Shown one piece after another: positions 61,340-64,000 of a stretch of 64,000 nucleotides of DNA. Position 1 is the stretch's first letter; every line of letters starts with the position of its first letter. The DNA comes from Polynucleobacter tropicus. GTDB lineage: Bacteria; Pseudomonadota; Gammaproteobacteria; Burkholderiales; Burkholderiaceae. Both the position numbers and the translations under genes were made by a program. The notes under the pieces are model-generated. The model had not been told where the DNA came from. It saw only the letters and a list, made by a program, of their open reading frames with translations, and ran no database searches. The stretch is taken from NCBI RefSeq assembly GCF_013307225.1, contig NZ_CP028942.1:1302001-1366000 (forward strand). The letters run 5' to 3'.

Positions 61340-62416
61340 TTAGTTTTTAGCTTGATTCAAGAACTGCACAACTGTAGTTACAAACAAATCAGGCACTTCG
61401 ACGTGCGGAACATGACCAACATTATCTATTGGCACTAGCTTCGCATTCGGAATAGCTGCCTGAGCCTTTTTACCTAACTCCGGGAAATTACCCAATGACT
61501 TCACAGCCTCTGGTGGAGCAAAGCGTCTACCAAAAACAGTACGATCTTTTTGACCAATCACTAGCAATACCGGCATTTTGAGTTCTGGCAAATCATTGAC
61601 CACTGGTTTCTCAGCAATCATTTGGTAAGTTAATACCGAGGTCATCGCATAGGCGGGATAGTCAGGACCCTTTTGTACGCGGACATACACCTCTACAAAC
61701 TTTTCATAAGCAGGCTGCCAGTTAGGGAAATAGCTTTGCAAAAAACGGCGATAGCTTGTCTCAGTTTGCGCCATTTCCAGCTTTAATAAATTGTCGTTCT
61801 GCTGTGGCGGTATATCTTTACTGTAATCCTCTAGACCCAGCGGATTCTCAAGCACGAGCTTTTGTACTGTTTGTGGATACAAGCGTGCAAATCGAATGCC
61901 AACCATACCACCCATTGAGTTTGCAATCACAGATACTTGATTAATGCCCAAGGATTTCAGCAAGGCTTTGGTATTGGCCGCCAAATCATCGAAGTGATAT
62001 GGCACGTTTGGCTTCGAGGATTTGCCAAATCCAATTTGATCAGGCGCAATTACGCGATAACCTGCTTGCGTCAAACCAGCAATCGCTGGCGCCCAGTAGT
62101 CACTTGAAAAGTTCTTTCCATGAAATAGCAGCACCGCACCCTTTTGCTTGCCCTTAGCGGGAACATCCATATACACCATGCTTGCTGGTGCCCCTTGCAA
62201 GCTTGTCTTAAATTCTTTGGTTGGGTATGGATATTGCCAAGTACTCAATCGCAAATCGAGTGGGGCTGCATTGGCATAAAGCGATGCTGGAGCTTGAGTT
62301 GAGACTGAAGCAGTTGCATTTGATGATGGATTATTAGCGCAAGAAGCTAATAATCCAGTCAATACAGAAGCTGTGAATAGCGTGGTAACTGCAGCAAGTA
62401 CGCGAATTGTTCCCAT
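61340..62416 (-). CDS. lipid-anchored alpha/beta-hydrolase
   Basis: A 358-residue hydrolase with a lipoprotein signal peptide (lipobox LLASC, Cys26), so it acts in the periplasm or at a membrane surface. The fold features are LLFHGKNFSSDYW, the nucleophile elbow ANSMGGM, the acid in GQKDRTVFG and the His in NVGHVPHVE. It may be an esterase or lipase-like enzyme. It lies 16 nt after the FAH-family gene. Confidence 0.88.
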   Translation of the reverse strand: MGTIRVLAAVTTLFTASVLTGLLASCANNPSSNATASVSTQAPASLYANAAPLDLRLSTWQYPYPTKEFKTSLQGAPASMVYMDVPAKGKQKGAVLLFHGKNFSSDYWAPAIAGLTQAGYRVIAPDQIGFGKSSKPNVPYHFDDLAANTKALLKSLGINQVSVIANSMGGMVGIRFARLYPQTVQKLVLENPLGLEDYSKDIPPQQNDNLLKLEMAQTETSYRRFLQSYFPNWQPAYEKFVEVYVRVQKGPDYPAYAMTSVLTYQMIAEKPVVNDLPELKMPVLLVIGQKDRTVFGRRFAPPEAVKSLGNFPELGKKAQAAIPNAKLVPIDNVGHVPHVEVPDLFVTTVVQFLNQAKN

Positions 62417-62431
62417 ATGTTTCCAAATAAA

Positions 62432-63124
62432 TTAAACAATTTTGGTTTTGAGGTTTTTCAATCCCTCAACACTACCTTCCAAAACATCACCCTTTTTCAC
62501 TGGGCCAACTCCCGCTGGTGTTCCTGAAAAAATCAGATCGCCAGGTTCTAAGGTAAATAAAGTTGAAAGATACGCAATGGTGTCAGGTACATTCCAAATT
62601 AATTGGTTCAGATCACCAGACTGACGAACTTCACCATTGACTAACAACTTTACGGTGCCTTTACTTGGGTGGCCACATTGAGTCACCGGAGTAATCTCAC
62701 CACAAGGAGCAGACTGATCAAACGCCTTACCTGTATCCCAAGGACGCCCCATCTTCTTTGCTTCACCTTGCAAATCACGTCTTGTCATATCAAGGCCTAC
62801 ACCGTAGCCATACACATGGTCCAGAGCCTTGTCAGCAGAAATATTAGAGCCACCCTTAGCGATTGCCACTACCATCTCTATCTCGTGATGAACATCATTA
62901 GATAGATTGGGGTAGGCCATATCTTTACCGTCAGTCACGATAGAGTTGGCCGGTTTCATAAAAAAGAATGGTGGCTCGCGATCTGGATCATGACCCATTT
63001 CTCTTGCATGATCGGCATAGTTGCGACCAACACAATAAATTCGATTTACCGCAAAGCGACGAGCATCGCCTGTCACAGGCAAAGAAATTTGCACTGGAGG
63101 ATCAATTACAAATGCTGAACTCAT
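62432..63124 (-). CDS. fumarylacetoacetate hydrolase (FAH)-family enzyme
   Basis: A 230-residue FAH-fold enzyme that cleaves or isomerises 2-oxo acid or acylpyruvate substrates with a divalent metal. Signatures are [17 protein letters not shown] (about residues 27-43), [10 protein letters not shown], the metal ligands in VHHEIEMVV and [10 protein letters not shown], and [11 protein letters not shown]. Bacterial members of this length include fumarylpyruvate hydrolase and oxaloacetate decarboxylase. I chose the ATG at 63124, preceded by AAGG; a TTG 15 nt upstream is less likely. Its leader contains the repeat at 63146-63169. Confidence 0.9.
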   Translation of the reverse strand: MSSAFVIDPPVQISLPVTGDARRFAVNRIYCVGRNYADHAREMGHDPDREPPFFFMKPANSIVTDGKDMAYPNLSNDVHHEIEMVVAIAKGGSNISADKALDHVYGYGVGLDMTRRDLQGEAKKMGRPWDTGKAFDQSAPCGEITPVTQCGHPSKGTVKLLVNGEVRQSGDLNQLIWNVPDTIAYLSTLFTLEPGDLIFSGTPAGVGPVKKGDVLEGSVEGLKNLKTKIV

Positions 63125-63145
63125 AAAAACCTTTCTCAATATTAT

Positions 63146-63169
63146 TTTTGCTTTTGCTTTTGCTTTTGC
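63146..63169. repeat. four perfect copies of the hexamer TTTTGC in an FAH-gene leader
   Basis: Four tandem TTTTGC units (GCAAAA on the minus strand), with a fifth degenerate copy ending at 63178, lie 22-45 bp upstream of the FAH-family ATG. Such repeats can change copy number by slippage. Confidence 0.85.
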
Positions 63170-63216
63170 TTCTTTTGCGCTTCTTTTGTGTTTCGTTTCT
63201 TGTGTTTTTTTCTCTT

Positions 63217-63501
63217 TTATTTCTTGTGTTCTGTAGCAGTATGACGCAATTTCAGCATCAAGATACTCAAGGCCAATGCAAACGTCATAGCATTAGCCAG
63301 AATCAATGGCCACTTCTCAATAATCAAACCATACACCAGCCATAAACCCACCCCTGCCGTAAACAAAGAATACATTCCCAACGATATTCCAGATAGGTCA
63401 CGGGTTCTCCATGACCAAATGGCCTGAGGCAGAAATGCAATAGTAGTTAAGAATGCAGCGCAATAACCAATGATGTCTATTTGATGGGGTTCAAGGCTCA
63501 T
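63217..63501 (-). CDS. SemiSWEET/PQ-loop family transporter
   Basis: A 94-residue three-helix membrane protein of the SemiSWEET (MtN3/PQ-loop) family, which dimerises to form a sugar or small-solute uniporter. The signature is [21 protein letters not shown] (in part) with the PQ pair at about 25-26, followed by two further membrane segments and a short basic tail. Length is typical. It is upstream of the FAH-family gene in the same direction with a 92-bp gap. Confidence 0.88.
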   Translation of the reverse strand: MSLEPHQIDIIGYCAAFLTTIAFLPQAIWSWRTRDLSGISLGMYSLFTAGVGLWLVYGLIIEKWPLILANAMTFALALSILMLKLRHTATEHKK

Positions 63502-63609
63502 GTTTTGATTGTAATTAGAGATGAGTCGCTAAGTAAATTCAGGAATTTACCGTACTGAACCCATTTTTGGAGATAATCAGATCTGCAGTTCAACTATTAC
63601 TAAAAACAT

Positions 63610-64000
63610 ATGAGACAACAACTAATTCGCTGGTTTGGCGCAGCCCTATGCGTCTCTACTGCCTTCATCTTTACCGTACCCGCAGTCGCCCAGAATGATG
63701 CGGCAGTTAAAAATTATCCGGATAAGCCAATACGACTAGTCATACCCTTTCCTCCGGGTGGTGCCACTGACGTCATTGGCCGAATCATGGCGCAAGAGCT
63801 TTCCAAGACAATTGGGCAGCAAGTAGTTCCAGATAATCGAGCCGGAGATAGCGGCAATATTGGTGCTGACATGGTGGCCAAATCTGCGCCTGATGGATAC
63901 ACCCTATTAATGGGCGCCCTAACTTCCCACTCCATCAACAGCAATTTAGACAAAGACAGAATCAAATACAACTTAGAAAAAGATTTCACACCCGTTGCGG
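63610..64000 (+). CDS. TctC/Bug-family periplasmic solute-binding protein (5' part, cut by window end)
   Basis: The first 130 codons of an eleventh receptor gene. Signal peptide MRQQLIRWFGAALCVSTAF (in part) is cleaved near PAVAQND (about residue 28), and the landmarks LVIPFPPGGATDVIGR, DNRAGDSGNIG and SAPDGYTL follow. NRAGDSG replaces the usual NKPGAGG. The rest lies beyond the window. It diverges from the SemiSWEET gene. Confidence 0.9.
   Translation, partial: MRQQLIRWFGAALCVSTAFIFTVPAVAQNDAAVKNYPDKPIRLVIPFPPGGATDVIGRIMAQELSKTIGQQVVPDNRAGDSGNIGADMVAKSAPDGYTLLMGALTSHSINSNLDKDRIKYNLEKDFTPVA

Overview
The window looks like chromosomal DNA of a betaproteobacterium of the Burkholderiales, most like a Polynucleobacter-type freshwater bacterium. 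That placement is inferred from the large expansion of Bug/TctC periplasmic binding proteins, a trxA-rho-rpmE2 core block, AddAB-type recombination nuclease genes, and short intergenic spaces with moderate G+C (an impression, not computed). I saw no rRNA or tRNA gene, insertion sequence, prophage or CRISPR array.

Region 1 (1-3.7 kb) is a hexarate module. A 5-dehydro-4-deoxyglucarate dehydratase gene (cut by the window start) and galactarate dehydratase garD flank a LacI-family regulator, and three copies of one palindromic operator sit in front of the two enzyme genes. Region 2 (3.7-6.2 kb) holds a MESH1-type alarmone hydrolase, a bactofilin, an unknown protein and a small HTH protein. Region 3 (6.3-10.1 kb) has two divergent enzyme-plus-receptor pairs: an isocitrate-lyase-superfamily enzyme with a TctC protein, and a LigI-like amidohydrolase with another TctC protein.

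Region 4 (10.1-33.4 kb) is a long catabolic cluster. About 17 closely packed minus-strand genes encode CoA-activating enzymes, two crotonases, an acyl-CoA dehydrogenase, a FadB-like fusion, hydrolases, two 2-hydroxyacid dehydrogenases, MmgE/PrpD, a class II aldolase and four TctC receptors, with a YkgJ-type gene at the end. A divergent arm carries an IclR regulator, a PcaF-like thiolase and an MFS transporter. Region 5 (33.4-39.2 kb) is a second IclR-controlled operon: an HMG-CoA-lyase-family enzyme, a class III CoA-transferase, TctC, an SMP-30 lactonase and TctC. Both regions read as pathways that take up an organic acid, activate it to a CoA ester and cleave or beta-oxidise it. The substrates cannot be read from sequence.

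Region 6 (39.2-45.2 kb) contains a new small ORF, umuDC under a LexA box, a divergent TctC gene, three proteins of little-known function and a decayed toxin-antitoxin locus. Region 7 (45.2-60.4 kb) is mostly housekeeping: addAB, trxA, rho, rpmE2, a GT-C glycosyltransferase, a MATE pump, two envelope proteins, another TctC gene, and a dsbB-like gene preceded by a 52-codon membrane-protein ORF. Region 8 (60.5-64 kb) has a crotonase, a lipoprotein hydrolase, an FAH-family enzyme, a SemiSWEET protein and the start of an eleventh TctC gene.

Eleven TctC receptors and no TctA or TctB membrane subunit occur in 64 kb. Other points worth a second look are a DsbB homologue with its second cysteine pair in an unusual place, crotonases lacking the hydratase glutamates, and several small ORFs with good ribosome-binding sites or operon context.
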